A stretch of 64,000 nucleotides of DNA from Thraustochytrium sp. TN22 (GCA_013306675.1 JABLUY010000133.1:36483-100482), one strand, 5' to 3'; positions 49,094 to 60,693 are shown, counted from the stretch's first letter. Notes: generated by a model from the sequence alone, not told the origin. A program made the numbers and translations.

Positions 49094-51076
49094 TTAGTTG
49101 CGCTTCCAGTAGTTGAGGTAGCCTTCGTCCTTGATCACCTGGTCGAGGCAATGCATCAAGGTCATCGCTTGCGACTGGTATGGTGCGCGGTCGTGCATTA
49201 GTTTGAATCCCTCAAGTATGATCTGCTCAAGGGCCGCCTGACGGACCTGAGTCTTTTTACCTGGAGGCGCGCCCTCGGCAAGTAGGTGCCGCTGAAACTC
49301 GGGATCGCCACGATGATAATTGGCGAAGGTGCGCAGCACGCGGTTATAGTACTCACAGAGGTTGAGGTGCGGTGAGTTGGGAGCGGCTCGTATAATTTCG
49401 ATCGAGCCGCCATTCGCCTTGAGCACGTCGTGCAGAGCAGGATAAGACACAAGGTCCTGGAGCATCCTGGAGTCAGCGTCCGCCCTCGAGTCACCCGGGC
49501 TTCTGTAGTAGTTCGAGCTGTGGGTCGAGTCATTGTCCATGACAATGACGATGTGCTTGCTCTTGATCCGGTCGATCAAATATCTGCGGCCGCGACGGGT
49601 GTCATGGCTCTTGCCGGTGCGGAGTGAGATGAGGAGGTTGTCGAGGAACGTGTGAAATTGCGACATGTGGTAGTTGGACTTGAGCACCTTTCTGCTCGTT
49701 CCATCCCTGAGCGTAACATCTTGCTTCGTTGGAGGGTAAATGTCGGCTTCGAGGAGACCATCGCCCGCCTCTACAGCCATGGCAACCTGAGTTCGGTACG
49801 AGAGGTTTCCGGTGGGCGGCACCATGACCACCGCGCGCTCGCCACGGGGAGCGTAGCCATGCGAGCCATGCGCCGTGAGGTAGAATGGCATCTCATCCAC
49901 GTAGATGACGTAGTTTTTCTCGCACATGATGAGCGCTGACAGCTTCTTCGCGTACTCAAAACGCACGGCCTTGCCCACCATGGAGTTCACGGTGGCTCTC
50001 TCTGTCTTGACGACCTTGCGAGTGTAGAAGAGTGGCGCGCCGTGGAGCTTGCGCGTGACCGTGCGTACAGAGACCTTTGCGCGATCGTACTTTGCCTTGA
50101 GCCCGGGAACCTTGTCGAGCAGTTCGTCGAGGCGCAGCTCTGCGAAAGGCACGCACTCTTCCTTGGTCATTTGGAGTACCTCGTTGCGCTTGTCGTTGAA
50201 CGTCTTGATGTAGTCAAGCAGGATCCATCTGCCGATCTCAAGGTTGATGAGACTCGCAACGCTGATCATACTGGCGTCCGAGTGCTCATGGAAGAGAAAT
50301 AAGGCCATCTGAAAGTACTCTTCCTTCCACTTTGTATCGTGCCCTCCGCGGTAGTTGACCTTGGCGCCCAGCGCCTTCTCTCGTCCAAATTTTCGGTAGC
50401 GGCCAATGAGCGAAGTCACGGTGTGCTCGCCCATGGGTGGCTCCATGTGCGCGCCTACATCGATGGCGCAGCGCAGGCCATGCGTCAGCGCCTCCCTTTC
50501 GTCATGGCTGCTGCCATTGCGATCGTGCACATGGGAATCGTACAGGTTGAGAATGAGCGCCTTCTGCTCACGGGTGAACCTGTGGCGGTGCCTCGGTGAG
50601 GAGCTCGCCGGCTCGCTAACCTTGGATTGTGAGGCGCAGCTGAGGGTCTCGCCACGGCCATCGTCTTGGCATGCATCATGCATTGCCGTGCTCGCCACGG
50701 ACGGCGACGAGTGCATGGAAATATCCATGACCAGGCCCGCAGGCGGCTGAGCAGTGGCCACCCTCTCCTGCGCCATGGTCATTGGCTCGCGACCAGCTGC
50801 CACCAGCGCTGCTGGGGTGCTATTGACGAGGGCCTCGTCGCCGTCGGCGCTGGCCAAGGCGCCAACTTCCCCACTTTCCGCGTTGGTCATCAGCACATCC
50901 TCGTCGTCCGACTCGTCGTACTCGCCGTCATTTGAGTCGTTTGACCACGTGGTAACGTCCATGGCGTCTTGGTTTCCTCGGTGTTTAGCTTGGTGGCTCG
51001 CGTCCAGCTCCATACTGCTGCCGCGCTCCAGCGTGGTCACAGTCTCATCGGCCTTGTGCCAATACCGGTCAGCCAT
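49094..51076 (-). CDS. Tc1/mariner-IS630-type transposase
   Basis: A 660-aa intact transposase. Residues 1-165 are acidic and disordered. A helix-turn-helix-like region starts at HRFTREQKALILNLYDSHV. The DDE core has Asp394 (VIYVDEMPFYL), the following GYAPRGER block typical of IS630/Tc1, Asp514 (VIVMDNDSTH) and Glu575 (SPHLNLCEYYNRVLR, in place of the usual SPDLNPIE). The spacing between the second Asp and the Glu is about 60 residues, longer than the 34-39 of classical Tc1/mariner, because of an inserted segment. No stop or frameshift interrupts it, so it may be active. Its GC content is visibly lower than that of the flanking genes, which fits mobile or foreign origin. Confidence 0.88.
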   Translation of the reverse strand: MADRYWHKADETVTTLERGSSMELDASHQAKHRGNQDAMDVTTWSNDSNDGEYDESDDEDVLMTNAESGEVGALASADGDEALVNSTPAALVAAGREPMTMAQERVATAQPPAGLVMDISMHSSPSVASTAMHDACQDDGRGETLSCASQSKVSEPASSSPRHRHRFTREQKALILNLYDSHVHDRNGSSHDEREALTHGLRCAIDVGAHMEPPMGEHTVTSLIGRYRKFGREKALGAKVNYRGGHDTKWKEEYFQMALFLFHEHSDASMISVASLINLEIGRWILLDYIKTFNDKRNEVLQMTKEECVPFAELRLDELLDKVPGLKAKYDRAKVSVRTVTRKLHGAPLFYTRKVVKTERATVNSMVGKAVRFEYAKKLSALIMCEKNYVIYVDEMPFYLTAHGSHGYAPRGERAVVMVPPTGNLSYRTQVAMAVEAGDGLLEADIYPPTKQDVTLRDGTSRKVLKSNYHMSQFHTFLDNLLISLRTGKSHDTRRGRRYLIDRIKSKHIVIVMDNDSTHSSNYYRSPGDSRADADSRMLQDLVSYPALHDVLKANGGSIEIIRAAPNSPHLNLCEYYNRVLRTFANYHRGDPEFQRHLLAEGAPPGKKTQVRQAALEQIILEGFKLMHDRAPYQSQAMTLMHCLDQVIKDEGYLNYWKRN

Positions 51077-53441
51077 GGTGGCTGCCGTGCTCGTGGCGCG
51101 TGAACGGCCGCCACTGTTGGTGTGGCCGATGAGCTCCTCGAGCTCGTCAGCACTGACCTTGGCGAAGGGGCGATCGCTGCACGCTTCGGCAAAACGACAT
51201 CTGCATCAAGGCTGTCCATGGCAGCAGTGGCAGCGTGCTCGCCAGTACCAGCCATGCTCCTCAGGGCGTCCGCCTCGCCAGCGACAGGGACGGCTGTGGC
51301 GACTTGGCCTCCGCCATGGCGAGGGGCGCCAACTCCCTGTTGCTGCTCGCCATTGTTGATGTTCACGGGCTCGGCGAGAGACGAAGTACTGCTGCTCGTG
51401 GAGGTCTGCACCGTGCCGCCCCTTGCGGAGAGCTCCTCGCTCTCCATCGTCCCGGCGCAACCCGGCAATGGCAACTCTGGTCCCACCTCCCCGCCACCGC
51501 GACGACGATGGCAAAGATCGTGAAGGTCTCCCTCCGTTCCCTGGAAGTTCCCCCTGTATCCCTCCATCTTAGCTTGTCTGGATCGGCCCCTGCTTTGGCG
51601 CGTCGGGGAAACTTTTCGCCGGCGATGGTAGCGTGCGCCGGGTCCTATGTTAGCGCGCCGACACTGGTGCTGGCTGCCGCACCGCAGCTGGTGATGGCTG
51701 CTCCAGGCGCAGCGTCGGCGTCAGCGCAGCTGCGTTGCCAAGATGTGCCGGCCGGGATGTGGGCTGCACGCGTGCAGCCGTGGACTGTGCACAGGACTTC
51801 TTGGTGATGGATGCGGCTCCGATGCGCTCTCGCTGGCAGGCGGTGCAGCGCACTGAGCGCAGCAACCTAGGAACTGGCTGGCAACGTGGAAGTTCTTGCT
51901 CAGGCTGGCTGGAGAAGACCGAATGGCAGCCTGAGGGCGTATGAAATTTTATTGTTTGGCCAGCTTCACGTCGACATGACCGCCACGTTCAAGCCTCCTG
52001 GACTCGGACGAGAGCATCTGGCGGCTGCGAGAGCAAGCCGGTCAGGCCTTGCATGGTTCAACGAAAGCGACGCGCAGCTCATGACTGATGAGAGAGAGAG
52101 GCAGTTTCGGCATTCGTCTGAGCCTGAGACTCGTGTGTGAAATGAGATCAAGTGAGGTCAGGGCTGTCGAGCGAGCGCCTCTTGCTGCAGCTGCGCGCGA
52201 CCCGCTCCGCGCAGCATTGCAACAGAGTCCGTGCCGGCAGGCATGCCAAGTGGTACCCAGGCTCACCTGCCAAGGTACCAGCAGTTTGTGTGAATCAGAG
52301 ATTCCCGACCTTGCCGCTTGCCTGCAGTGGCTCAGGCTGGTGGCTCACGAAGCGCTTCGAGTCGGAGCTGGCGCTGCTTCCGATGCAGCCGACATGCAGC
52401 CATCGTAGATAACTCGTTCGGCTCCGACGCCGAGCCAGCTGGCTGCCCGCCGCCACCACGCCAGCCAGCTGAGCCAGCTGTTAGAGCGCGCGGCACCTAG
52501 TGACCGACTTCCGTGGGGGCGCTTGCCGCTGGCTCACGGCCGGCCCAGGCGCAAGTTCGTCGGGACGAGCCACCGGCAAAGACCAGACCCCATCGCGAGA
52601 GCGAGACTCCACTGCAGCCAGCTAGGCCTCCGCATCTGCCTGCTGCACTGCAGTCTGCTGCACCGCAGTCTGCAGCAGCAGAGCAGCAGTAGCGCGCCGC
52701 CCTCTCCAGGTTCCTCGCGTCCTCCTCGTCGTCCCCGCAGGACCACCACCTGCGCTTCCTCGCGCAGCTGCAGCCCGCGAACCGAGGCGACCACCCGCGC
52801 GCCCAGTCAATCCACGCCGCCGCCCAGGCGCGTCGGCCGCCGGCGCGGCACTGCCAGGCAGCGCGGCTGGTCAGCAGAGCGCGCTCGTGCTCGCCGCCGA
52901 CGCGCCGGCCTTCGCGCAGCCCACGAGCAGCTCGTACGCCGCGAGCGCGCGCGCGACCTGCAGCACTGGGCACCTGCAGCAGGACCTGGCGCGCGACCTA
53001 CCTCGGGCGGCGCGGCGCGGCGGCAGAGCCCCTTCGCGCGGCGGCGGCAGCGGCGGCAGCGCGGGCGCGGCGGCGGCGGCGGCGGCGCAGCGCGGCGGCG
53101 GCGGCGGCCGGCGGCGGGCGAGCGAGCGCGGGCGCGTGCCCTGCCCTGGCTGCGTCCGCGGATCGGGCCTCGTCCAGGCATCCATCCCTCGCGCCGTCCC
53201 GGCCGGCCGGCCGAGGGCGCGCGCGCGCGGCAGAGCGCGGCGGCGGCGAGCGCGGCGCGAGGGCCGCTGCGGCCGGAGCGGCTGCCGGGCAGCCGCGTCG
53301 GCGAGGCCACGTCGGACGCGAGGCGAGGCCGAGGAGAGGCGACGCGACGCGAAGCGAGGCGAGGCGAGGCGACGCGCCCCGCGTGAGCTGAGCTGAGCTG
53401 AGCTGAGCTGGGCCGAGGAAGCTGGAGAGGGCAGCGGCAGG
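51077..53441. other. Gene-poor region
   Basis: About 2.4 kb between the transposase and the SYLF-like gene. The first 500 bases (to about 51567) have an open minus-strand frame that could be a 5' extension or upstream exon of the transposase, but it is not in register with its ATG. The middle is AT-richer with no clear coding signal. 52700-53400 is GC-rich low complexity ending in (GAGCT)n at about 53385-53412. I call no gene here. Confidence 0.5.
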
Positions 53442-54773
53442 ATGACGACGCTGACGAACACGCTGCACGCGTTCCAGAACCTGCTGGACGGCGCGACGAC
53501 GGAGTGGCTGGGCGTGCCCAAGGAGATTCTGAGCGAGACCAAGGGCATCATCTTTGCCAATCATGTGACGCCCGGACGCGTGCACCACGCGCACGGCGGG
53601 CTGTTCTCGTGCAGGACGGAGCACGGCTGGACGTACCCGGTGGCGCTGCACTTTCTGGACGGCTACGTGACGTCGTGGTCGGCAGACGACCGCGTGGAGC
53701 TGCTGGTCTTCATCACGAGCGCCGAGGTGTGCCAGATCCTGCGGTCGCTGGGCCAGGTGGGCGTGGGCGGCAAGACGGCCGCGCACAAGATCTACAAGGG
53801 CATTGCGCTGCGGTCAAACCGGTTCGTGTCATCCGCGTACGACAAGGTAAAGGATGATCCGAACTTCGGCAAGGACGCTTGCTACGCCTACCACGTGGGC
53901 GGCAAGGCGCTGCACGATGCGGACGTGCGCGATGTCATCTGGCAGTTTCGCAGCTCCTCGAACGAGAAGTTCTACGGCACGCGCAATGCCTCGCTGCACA
54001 ACATCACCAAGCTGCACGAGCTTACGGACTCCGACAAGCTGGATGTCGCCTTCAACTCCATCCTCTCGCGCTTCCCGGGCAAGAACCGCACCCTGGCGGA
54101 CCAGTTCCGCGCCACCATTGAGCGCCTGCTCCCCTCTGCGGCCACCTCCATGCCGGCGGACGTTCACGTCCCGGAGTCGCAGCGTCCGCGCCGGCACACG
54201 GATGCGCCTCGCCCGCCTGCGCCCGGCGCTCGTCCGCCGGCGCCTGGCGCTCGCCCTCCGCCGCCCCCAATGTGGTCCAGCTCCAGCTCCAGCTCCAGCA
54301 GCACCTGGGGTGGCTCTTCCAGCAGCAACCTGCCCGTCTCTGCGTCGCAGGGCGACTTGCAGAGCGGCGTTGCCGCCCTCTCACTCTCGGATGAGCGTTT
54401 TGTCTCGGACACTTGGGGCGGCACGCACCTCAGCCAGCATTGGTACCCGGACACTACCACGCCACAGCTCCAGCAGACGCAGTACAATCAGCCTCGGCCA
54501 GCGCCTCCCCAGCAGCAGCAGCAGCAGCAGCAGCAGTACGTCTCGCAGTACGCCTCACAGAACGCCTCGCAGTACGCCTCGCAGCCAGCGGCGACTGGCT
54601 GGGGTGGCTCATCGGCGCCTCCTCGGGCCCCGTCCCCGGCGGCATCTGTGCCCGCGGCGCCGACCTACAGCAACAAGTTCACGCCTCCCCCGCTCGACTC
54701 TCGTTCTGCGGTCAGTGATCCCGCCGACCTTGAAATCGCCGTCGACCGCCGTCCATCCTTCAAGTTTGCCTGA
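53442..54773 (+). CDS. SYLF/Ysc84-like domain protein
   Basis: A 443-aa protein. Residues 15-110 resemble a SYLF (Ysc84/SH3YL1) domain: GVPKEILSETKGIIFANHVT followed by GGLFSCRTEHGWTYPVALHF and a strand ending ELLVFITS, matching the order iPkeiL..akGi, the GxxxxR...GWs.P block, and the closing hydrophobic strand. SYLF domains bind phosphoinositides or actin in endocytosis. The remainder is a helical region to about 235, then a disordered Pro/Ser tail with poly-Gln at about 355-365 and YASQ repeats. The match is divergent (the glycine-rich loop is altered), so the family call is moderate. Confidence 0.7.
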   Translation: MTTLTNTLHAFQNLLDGATTEWLGVPKEILSETKGIIFANHVTPGRVHHAHGGLFSCRTEHGWTYPVALHFLDGYVTSWSADDRVELLVFITSAEVCQILRSLGQVGVGGKTAAHKIYKGIALRSNRFVSSAYDKVKDDPNFGKDACYAYHVGGKALHDADVRDVIWQFRSSSNEKFYGTRNASLHNITKLHELTDSDKLDVAFNSILSRFPGKNRTLADQFRATIERLLPSAATSMPADVHVPESQRPRRHTDAPRPPAPGARPPAPGARPPPPPMWSSSSSSSSSTWGGSSSSNLPVSASQGDLQSGVAALSLSDERFVSDTWGGTHLSQHWYPDTTTPQLQQTQYNQPRPAPPQQQQQQQQQYVSQYASQNASQYASQPAATGWGGSSAPPRAPSPAASVPAAPTYSNKFTPPPLDSRSAVSDPADLEIAVDRRPSFKFA

Positions 54774-55609
54774 CGAAACGCGACGCAATGCCAAGGGGGA
54801 GAGGGATGCGAGCGCGGACTTCGGCAGGCCAGCAAGCAGGCATGCAGGCAGGCCTTTTCATGTAAGAACTCGGCACTCCGAGAGAACATAAAAATCACAA
54901 CCAACGAATGATCATTCATTGCCTACCGATTTCTTCCGAACACCAGCCACGCAAACCAACCCTCGGCTGTCAAGCTCCCCGCTCAGCGGCGCTCACCAAC
55001 TTGAAGGGTCTCAGGTCTTCACAGTCAGCTTCTGTGCCGACCGAGAGTCTCTCCCTCCCCCAACGCGCCGTTCCCACGAGCCGCAAATACATACAGCGCA
55101 TCCACGCCAGCCTCCAGGGCACTCCATTGCCGAAACCACCGCCGCGCAGTGCAAAGATGGCCGCCCGCTCCGCCGCCGGTCTGCCGAGTCGCGCTGCTAG
55201 TAGTACTCGTACCTCACCGCGACGCCGGCGGCGTCAAGGTGGCGGCCTATCGCGCGTGTGGAAGGCGGCCTAATGCACACGCACGCGCCGCCGCGCGCGG
55301 CGTGGGCTGCGAGCGCGGCGGCAGCAAACGCGGTGGCGGGGTCACGCGGCGCGGCGCGACGCGGCGCAAGGCGGCGCGAGGCGGCGCAAGGCGGCGCGGC
55401 GCGGCGCAGCGCAGCTTGCAGCGGTCGCGCGGGCGCGCGGCACGGGCCCGTCCATCCCTCATCCTGGTCTCGCGCTGCCTGCCTCGGCCTCGAACTCCGC
55501 CCCGCCTCCGTGGGCCGCGCGCGCGCGCGCGCGCGCTCGCAGGCGAGGGGAGGAGAGGAGAGGAGCAGGTCGTGCCGCGCGAGGACGCGAGGCGCCCGGC
55601 CCGCTGAGG
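54774..55609. other. Intergenic region
   Basis: 836 bases between the SYLF-like stop and the PI 3-kinase start. The second half is GC-rich with GGCGC/GCGCG runs (55340-55410) and (CG)n near 55518-55535. No gene; presumed promoter and 5' UTR of the kinase. Confidence 0.55.
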
Positions 55610-57683
55610 ATGGCGACGAGCGATGGCGGGTACGCCGGCGGGGTGTGGCATGAGCACATGGACGAGCGCACGGGGCTGCCGTTCTACCACAACGTGGTGA
55701 CGGGGCTGAGCGTGTGGTCGCTGCCGGAGGACCGGTGGCACAAGGCGCGCGACGTGCGCACGGACCGCGTGTACTACTTCAATCTGTTCCGGCAGGAGAG
55801 CACCTACGCGGAGCCGGAGGGGTACGAGGAGGAGGACTTCCGGCAGGTGACGCTGCACCCGTACAGCCGCAAGGCGCTGGGCATGGGGGGCGAGCGGCGG
55901 GACGAGGCGAGCTTCGTGCCAGCGTACGACCCGGACCGCAAGATGGCGTTCTGGCATGCGGCGGAGGAGACGGTGTGGCGCAAGCCGCGCGGCGTGGCGT
56001 ACCGGCTGGACCAGCCGCGCGCCTCGGAGGAGCACGAGGTGCGCGAGCAGCAGGCGCGGCTTTTGCAGAGCCGCATCCACGACGTCTCGGATGAGCTGTC
56101 GCGTCAGGAGATGATGGAGGCGCAGATCGAGGAGACGGTGGACGCGCGCGCGCGGCGGCTGGCGCGCCTGCGCGGGCAGCGGCGGGACTCGGGCGCGTCG
56201 GGCGGCGCGTACTTTGCGATGCGCGAGAAGGGCGTGACGCGGTACCTGGAGTCCTCCTTCGGGCGCGTGGCGCTGCGCAGCTCGTTCCGCGTGGCGCCGC
56301 CCACGGTGGATAGCTTCCTCAAGTCCGTGCCGCTCTTCCACAACCTGGACCAGGACCAGTTCGAGGTGGTGCGCAAGGCTCTGCGCAAGCAAACCTTTGT
56401 GCCGAACGAGGTGATCGTGCGGCAGGACACCAAGGGCGAGCTGTTCTACCTTATTCTGGAGGGCAAGGTGCGCGTGTACGTGGCGGGCGCATGGACCGAG
56501 GACCAGGGCGTGGTGTCGGAGGACAGCGCGTTCGGCAAGCTGGTGAACGAGCTGATCGCTGGCGACTTTTTTGGCGAGAAGGCTCTCCTGGAGGATCGCA
56601 CGCGCACGGCGACGGTGGTGGCGGCGACGCACGTGGCAACGTACACGCTCTCGCGCGAGGTGTTTCGGCAGGTGATCTCGGCCGGGGAGCTGACGGACAC
56701 CTCGCACACGCAGCTGTCACACATGAGCCTGGAGATTGCGAGCTTCACCAAGCACGTGGGCAACTTCGACGTGCTGCTGTCGCTGAAGCGGCGCGCCAAC
56801 ACGGAGCGCGAGCGGCGCGTGGCCAAGGCGCTGATGCTGCTCATGACGGCCTTTAGTCCCGAGCTAAACGTGGCAGACACGCTGGCGCGCATGCGCAAGA
56901 CGCTCTTTGAGATCTTCAACTGCGAGCGCGTCTCGCTGTACACGGTGGACTGGGACAAGCGGCAGCTGCAGCTGCAGTACGGCAGCGGCAAGGACATGGA
57001 GGAGAACTACACCTTGACGCTGGACATCGGACAGGGCATCGCCGGGCACTGCGCGGCCATGAACAAGATCGTGAACGTGCCGCACGTGCACATGAATGAG
57101 CACTTTTATGGCGACGTGGAGGCGGACTCGGACTTTGTTACGCGCAACGTGCTGTGCTGCCCGGTGAGTACGGACGACGGCACGGTCATCACGGTGATCG
57201 AGCTGCTGAACAAGCGCGGCGGCGCCCCCTTCTCGGAGGAAGACCAGGACGTAATTGCCTCGGTGAGCGAGCAGATGAGCGCGACGCTGGCGCAGAAGCG
57301 CGCGGAGCAGCTCAACGACTTCTCGCTGCTGCACTACCTGCCCATCTGGAAGATCGAGGACCCGCTGCGCATCCGCGTGAAGCGTGTGCTGGGCACGAGC
57401 CTTCCAGGCCACGTGCTGTCGGACCAGTTCATCGTGTCGACGTCCATTTACTATGCGGGCCAGGAGCTCGCACCGACGCGGTACCTGCAGTGCACGGCGG
57501 ACCGCCTCATGCCGTACATGATCGTGACCTTTAACGAGGTGGTGACGCTGGACATTCGGCTGCGCGACCTGCCGCGTGCGGCGCGCGTCATCTTCAATGT
57601 GTACTACGCGCCCAAAGGCGAGGAGTTGACGCACGAGGAGTTGCTGCTGGCCTTTGCGGGCGAGGACCCCCGGGGTGCCGCCC

Positions 57684-57714
<31 letters not shown>

Positions 57715-59860
57715 AGGCCTTGGCGACGCGAGTTCGGCCGTAGCGGCGGCCTTTATGATGGGCGGCCAGGCGGGCGCCGAGCGGTACCAGCAGCACCTGC
57801 AGCATCAGCAGCACCTGCAGCATCAGCAGCACCCACACGACGAGGAGGATGCAGAGGAGGACGTCGTATCGGCCCCGCGCCGCGGCGGCGGGGGGTCGGC
57901 GCGCGCCGCGGCGAGTGCACGGCGCGAGCGGCGGCGACAGGATCGGCGCGAGCGCGAGCGGCGCAAGCACATCGACATTGAGAGGACGGTGCAGAGTGGC
58001 GCGGCTACGCCCATCGGGTGGGCCGGGCTGACGCTGCTGGACTTTGACCAGGTGATGCGGTCGGGCCACCTGCGGCTGAAGCTCTTCCGCGGCGAGGCTG
58101 GTTACGAGATGGCAGCCGTGGCGACCCTGCTAAGCAACAACACGCGCGACAAGGACGCCGTGGACTTTCTGGAGCTGGAGATTCCGGCCTTTGAAAAGCC
58201 CATTGTGTACTCGGACCACGTTTCGGAGGAAGTGCGGCGCGACGAGGAGCAGCAGGAGGCGACGCAGCGGTCCAAGATGTACAAGCAGATGCGCACGGAG
58301 CTGCAGACCTTCATCCACAGCGACCCGCTGCGGCGGCTGACCCACGACGAGAAGCTGCTCATCATGCAGACGCGGCGCGAGCTCATGCAGGACCCGGCGG
58401 CGCTGCCCAAGTTTCTGCAGGCTGTGAACTGGGGGAAACGCTCGCAGTCGCAGCTGGCGTACCGCATGCTGAACCTGTGGGCCATGCCGAGCCCGATGGT
58501 GGCGCTCCAGCTGCTCGACTTTAGGCACCCGGACCCCAAGGTGCGCGCGTTGGCGGTTTCGGCGCTCGAGGCGCTCTCGGACGACGACCTCGAGGTTTAC
58601 ATGCTCCAGCTCGTGCAGGTGCTCAAGTTCGAGCGCTTCGTGGACTCGGCGCTCTCGCGGTTCTTGCTGCGCCGCGCCTTGCGCGCGCCCAACGTCATCG
58701 GCCATCAGCTCTTTTGGCTGCTCAAGGCCGAAATGCACCTCTCGTACATCGCGGACCGCTACGGCGCGCTCCTGGACACCTACCTGCGACACTGCCGCGC
58801 GCGCACGGACCTGGGCCACCAGCAGTTCGTCAACAACAAGCTCGAGGCCATCGCGGCCGCGATTCAAGCCGAGAAGCCGCAGAAGCGCACGCAGCTCCTG
58901 CGCCAGCAGCTCCAGGCCATCACGCTGCCGGGCGAGTTCCAGCTCCCGCTCTCCCCGCATCTGTACTTTCGCGGGTTTGACATTTCCAAGTGCCGCGTGA
59001 TGAACTCCAAGAAGGCGCCCCTCTTCCTTGAGTGCCTGCAGTCCGTGCCGGCCGCGCCCCCTGTCTCGGTCCTCTACAAGGCGGGCGACGACCTGCGCCA
59101 GGACCAGCTCACGCTCCAGATTTTGCGCGCCATGGACAAGCTCTGGAAGGCCGAGGGCCTCGACCTGCGGCTCTCGCTCTACGGGGTCATCTCCACGGGC
59201 GACCAGCGCGGCATGATCCAGATCGTGCCCGAGTCCGAGACCGTCGCCCGCATCACGGCCGGCCGCCGCGGGGGCAAGCTCACCAAGGCCGTCAAGGTCT
59301 TCGACGACAAGAAGCTCAAGCGCTACCTGCAGAATTCGGGCTACGCGCGCAGGGTCACGGAGACCAACTTCAAGCTCTCCTGCGCCGGGTACTGCGTCGC
59401 CACCTATGTGCTCGGCATTGGTGACCGCCACGCTGACAACATCATGCTCACCAAGGACGGCAAGCTTTTCCACATTGACTTTGGCCACTTTCTCGGCAAC
59501 TTCAAGTCCAAGATGGGCATCAAGCGTGAGCGTGGGCCTTTTCTCTTCTCCAACGCCATGGCGACCGTGCTCGGGCCTCAGGACCGCGCGCTCTTCAAGG
59601 AGTTTGAGGAGATCTGCGGCCGCGCCTACAACATTCTGCGTCACAACGCCAACCTCCTCATCACCCTCTTTTCCCTCATGCTCACTTCGGGCCTCCCCGA
59701 GCTGCAGCACGAGGCCGACATTGACTGGGTCCGCGACCGCCTCATGCTCGATGCCACCGATGAGGAGGCTGCCGAGCGCTTCAAGGAGCTTATTCAGGAG
59801 GCCCTGTCCACCTGGACCGCTACGCTCAACGACTTTGCGCATGTCATTCGCCGCAACTAG
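55610..59860 (+). CDS. PI 3-kinase with WW, cyclic-nucleotide-binding and GAF domains
   Basis: A 1416-aa single open frame. Order: a WW domain (about 13-39, WHEHMDERTGLPFYHN) and two degenerate WW-like units (43-72, 104-127); a cyclic-nucleotide-binding domain (about 233-353) with phosphate-binding cassette FGEKALLEDRTRTATVV; GAF (about 384-566); PI3K-type C2 (about 574-820) interrupted by Gly- and His/Gln-rich inserts; helical PIK domain (about 890-1100); lipid-kinase domain (about 1117-1416) with LYKAGDDLRQDQL, catalytic GDRHADNIML (from about 1270), HIDFGHFLG, and activation loop FKSKMGIKRERGPF. The loop basics match class I enzymes, which make PIP3, rather than VPS34. The cassette keeps the Glu and Arg that bind cyclic phosphate, and the Thr after Arg is the residue associated with cGMP preference. 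No Ras-binding domain is seen. Direct cyclic-nucleotide control of a PI 3-kinase is my inference. Confidence 0.93.
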
Positions 59861-60269
59861 CTGTAAGGGCGATGCTTTTGTTCCGTCGCTTGCTCGCCGC
59901 GTGCTGTTTCTCCTCCTCCGTGGCGCGTGCATGCCATGGCGTGCTCTTCGTTGTCATCATCAAGCTGTTGTTTCTCTTGCTTTGGTCTGCTTGTCGCTCG
60001 CCGCGTGCTGTTTCTCCTCCTCCATGGCGCGTGCATGCCATGGCGTGCTCTTCGTTGTCATCATCAATCTGTTGTTTCTCTTGCTTTGGTCTGCTTGATC
60101 ATTGATCATCTCAGGGAGCGAGCGCTTGTCACCGCAGACAGAGAAACCGTCACACACAGAGAGCGAGAAAGAAACTCAAGGGTACAAGTGGAACACGACC
60201 TATCAAGGAACGCACCTTGTGCCTGGTTTTCAGCGGTGCCATGCTTGATCAGTCCTGCTGATTTGTCGG

Positions 60270-60308
<39 letters not shown>

Positions 60309-60693
60309 CAGAAACACAAAGGTGCAAGTGGAATAACGACTTGTAGCTACCAGAGGCCAAAGAAGGCCCGCACCTCAGGCTTGTGCCTGGTTTCTACTAG
60401 CTAGCGGTGCCACGCAATCGGAACCCGGATGGGCAGCGCGGACCACCCTGTTGATTTGTCGTTCATTGGGAAGCAAGCTCGTGCACATGACCATCCCTCG
60501 TTTGGTAGAGTGCTTGTGGCAGAATGCTCGTACGCGAGTAATTGTCCATCAAGCTAGCTATTTGGCTAAAACCCGAGTCGGGAGGCGCACTGGCAGGCAT
60601 CGCAGCCATCACTGTTGGTGCCACCATGGCTTATTATAGTCATTTCGGCTTGATTTTTATCGTACAAAGGCATCATCGTCTTGCAGAAGGCGT
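59861..60693. other. Convergent intergenic spacer
   Basis: 833 bases between the PI 3-kinase stop and the stop of the Gln-rich gene. It holds the 104-bp duplication and a (GA)n tract at about 60271-60306. Short open frames here are translations of the duplication and are not called. Confidence 0.6.
59892..60099. repeat. 104-bp tandem duplication downstream of the PI 3-kinase gene
   Basis: Two adjacent 104-base units (59892-59995 and 59996-60099) differ at only about two positions (CCGTGG/CCATGG and AAGCTG/AATCTG). They probably lie in the kinase 3' UTR. Confidence 0.85.

Noticed and set aside
51037-51567. Upstream exon of the Tc1-like transposase
   Set aside because: The frame is open and Ser/Thr-rich, but it is out of register with the transposase ATG and I see no convincing donor/acceptor pair.
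59872-60274. Small hydrophobic frames after the PI 3-kinase gene
   Set aside because: They are translations of the 104-bp tandem duplication in the presumed 3' UTR; the Phe/Leu/Ser-rich look comes from TTTCTC tracts.
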